Below are positions 5,827-7,054 of a DNA stretch of 7,054 bases, piece after piece. The stretch comes from CAYMJK01 sp043101635 (GTDB taxonomy: Bacteria > Planctomycetota > Phycisphaerae > Phycisphaerales > UBA1924), in NCBI GenBank assembly GCA_043101635.1, contig JBICIE010000048.1, positions 1 through 7,054 of the forward strand. Direction: 5' to 3'. Within the stretch, counting starts at the first letter, position 1. Each line of letters begins with the position of its first letter. The notes beneath the pieces were generated by a model. The model did not search any database and was not told where the DNA came from. It saw only the letters and a program-made list of their open reading frames with translations. A program made the translations under genes and the position numbers.

Positions 5827-7054
5827 TCAGTTCCAGCGGGTCAGGCGCCAGGTCTTCTTGCCGCGCCGGATGGCGATCAGCGAGCCGTGGAGCAGATCGG
5901 CCGCGGTGAGGCGATCTTCAGGGCCGACCTTGCGTCCGTTGACGCTGATGGAGCCGCTGGCGAGCAGTTCGCGGGCCTCGCGATTGCTGGTGGCCACGCC
6001 GCTGTCGCGCAGGACCGTGACCAAATCGCGGCCCTCGCCGGCGCGGGCGCCGGCGTCGTGATCGCTGGAGGGAACCTCGGCGAAGACGTCGCGCAGGGTG
6101 GCCTCGTCGAGATGCGCCACATCGCCGCTGAAGAGGGCCCTGGCGGCGGATTCGGCGTGCTCGGTGGCGGGCTTGCCGTGCAGCAGCGTCGTGGCCTCGC
6201 GCGCGAGGGTGCGCTGGGCTTCGCGTGCGCCGGGGTTGGCGGCGTGGGCCTGCTCGAGTGACTCGATCTCGTCGCGGCGCAGGAACGTGAAGATGCGGAG
6301 GTAGCGCCCGACATCGGCGTCCGCGGCGTTGAGCCAGAACTGGTAGTAGGCGTACGGGCTGGTGCGGTGGGCGGTGAGCCAGATGGCGCCGGACTCGGTC
6401 TTGCCGAACTTGCCGCCGTCGGACTTCGTCACCAGCGGCGCGGTGAATGCGAAGACGCGCGGCCCCACGAGTTCCTCTGCGGCTGCTCGGGTCTTTTCCC
6501 CAGTCAAGCGTGTCCATTTTCCCGCTTCAAGCTCGAGGTGCTCCTGCATCGCGAGCCCATGGACATGCTCTGCGCCCTCGACGATCGTCCGGCGCCGGAT
6601 GAGATCGGCGCCGGCGACGATGTTGCCCCACTGGTCGCTGCCGCCGCACTGGATGGTCACGCCATCGTGCTCGAACAGGTGCAGGAAGTCGTACGACTGC
6701 AGGATCATGTAGCTGAACTCGGTGTAGCTGATGCCGTGCTCACGGGCGTGCAGGCGTTCGCGGACCGAGTCCTTCTGGATCATCATGTTGACGCTGAAGT
6801 GCTTGCCGATGTCGCGCAGGGCCTCGATGTAGCTGAGCTGGCCGAGCCAGTCGAGATTGTTGCGCAGCAGCGCCGCGTTGGGTTTGGCGGGATCCAGATC
6901 GAGCAGCGCCTGGAAGATGGGGCGCTGAGCTTCGACGTTGCGGGCGACGGCAGGTTCATCGAGGAGTTGCCGCTCGGCCGTCTTGCCGGAGGGATCGCCG
7001 ATCAGCCCGGTGCCGCCGCCCATGACGACCACGGGCGTGTGCCCGGCCCGCTGG
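5827..7054 (-). CDS. tyrS: tyrosyl-tRNA synthetase, lacking the N-terminus (window edge)
   Basis: A class I aminoacyl-tRNA synthetase that charges tRNA-Tyr with tyrosine. About 408 residues are visible and the frame is open to the right edge (beginning QRAGHTPVVVMGGG), so the start and the HIGH motif lie outside the window. A GTG at 7032 is internal and not the start. Recognisable blocks in order are GGGTGLIGDPSGKTAERQLL, the tyrosine-binding segment SYTEFSYMILQSYDFLHLFE, IQCGGSDQWGNIVAGADLIR, and SDGGKFGKTESGAIWL with KFGKT as the KMSKS equivalent. The C-terminal S4-like RNA-binding domain runs from about VATSNREARELLASGSISV to the end; it normally contacts the long variable arm of tRNA-Tyr. 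No missing key residue is seen in the visible part. No convincing intrinsic terminator follows the stop. Confidence 0.97.
   Translation of the reverse strand, partial: QRAGHTPVVVMGGGTGLIGDPSGKTAERQLLDEPAVARNVEAQRPIFQALLDLDPAKPNAALLRNNLDWLGQLSYIEALRDIGKHFSVNMMIQKDSVRERLHAREHGISYTEFSYMILQSYDFLHLFEHDGVTIQCGGSDQWGNIVAGADLIRRRTIVEGAEHVHGLAMQEHLELEAGKWTRLTGEKTRAAAEELVGPRVFAFTAPLVTKSDGGKFGKTESGAIWLTAHRTSPYAYYQFWLNAADADVGRYLRIFTFLRRDEIESLEQAHAANPGAREAQRTLAREATTLLHGKPATEHAESAARALFSGDVAHLDEATLRDVFAEVPSSDHDAGARAGEGRDLVTVLRDSGVATSNREARELLASGSISVNGRKVGPEDRLTAADLLHGSLIAIRRGKKTWRLTRWN

Noticed and set aside
5479..6261. Plus-strand 260-codon open frame
   Set aside because: It spans the CBS gene, its promoter and tyrS in antisense; there is no protein signature.
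1..7054. Mobile elements, CRISPR arrays, attachment sites, riboswitches
   Set aside because: I looked for transposase or integrase motifs, regularly spaced repeats, tRNA 3'-end duplications and known leader motifs, including a T-box before tyrS (whose upstream region is outside the window), and saw none.

Overview
The window is a GC-rich (roughly two-thirds G+C), densely coded bacterial chromosome segment with housekeeping and envelope-associated genes. I see no transposase, integrase, phage gene, CRISPR array or plasmid function. High GC, a ThuA-like secreted protein, several short lipoproteins, many genes with weak Shine-Dalgarno sequences and a tRNA without an encoded CCA end together suggest a planctomycete, perhaps Phycisphaerae-like. 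This is inference from general character and not a marker-based assignment.

Layout. Positions 1-3544 form a minus-strand block, read right to left: a tRNA-Cys gene (3544-3461), an exopolyphosphatase/GppA-type phosphatase with a C-terminal HD domain (3400-1742), a secreted ThuA-domain protein (1720-920), a lipoprotein zinc metallopeptidase (878-114), and the 5' end of a TrpG/PabA-type glutamine amidotransferase cut by the window edge (94-1). The protein-gene gaps are about 13 to 41 nt, which suggests co-transcription. Positions 3672-5264 carry two plus-strand genes: a lipoprotein with a phosphatase-like (DUF442/BLH-type) active-site loop, and a secreted protein of unknown function built from two copies of one module. 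Positions 5268-7054 are minus-strand again: a stand-alone CBS-pair protein (5705-5268) behind its own probable promoter, and tyrosyl-tRNA synthetase (tyrS), which runs off the right edge.

Working together. The genes do not form one recognisable pathway. TyrRS and the tRNA serve translation, Ppx serves polyphosphate or (p)ppGpp metabolism, TrpG/PabA serves chorismate metabolism, and the CBS protein probably senses adenylate or a similar ligand. Four genes encode exported products: two lipoproteins and two probably Sec-exported proteins.

Most notable point. The tRNA folds as a type II tRNA with a long variable arm and a tRNA-Tyr-like D-arm. Yet it has anticodon GCA and discriminator U73, which are cysteine identity elements. 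Canonical bacterial tRNA-Cys has a short variable loop. The tRNA also explains why the open frame of ppx seems to extend about 46 codons upstream: that extension is translation of the tRNA gene and is not real protein.
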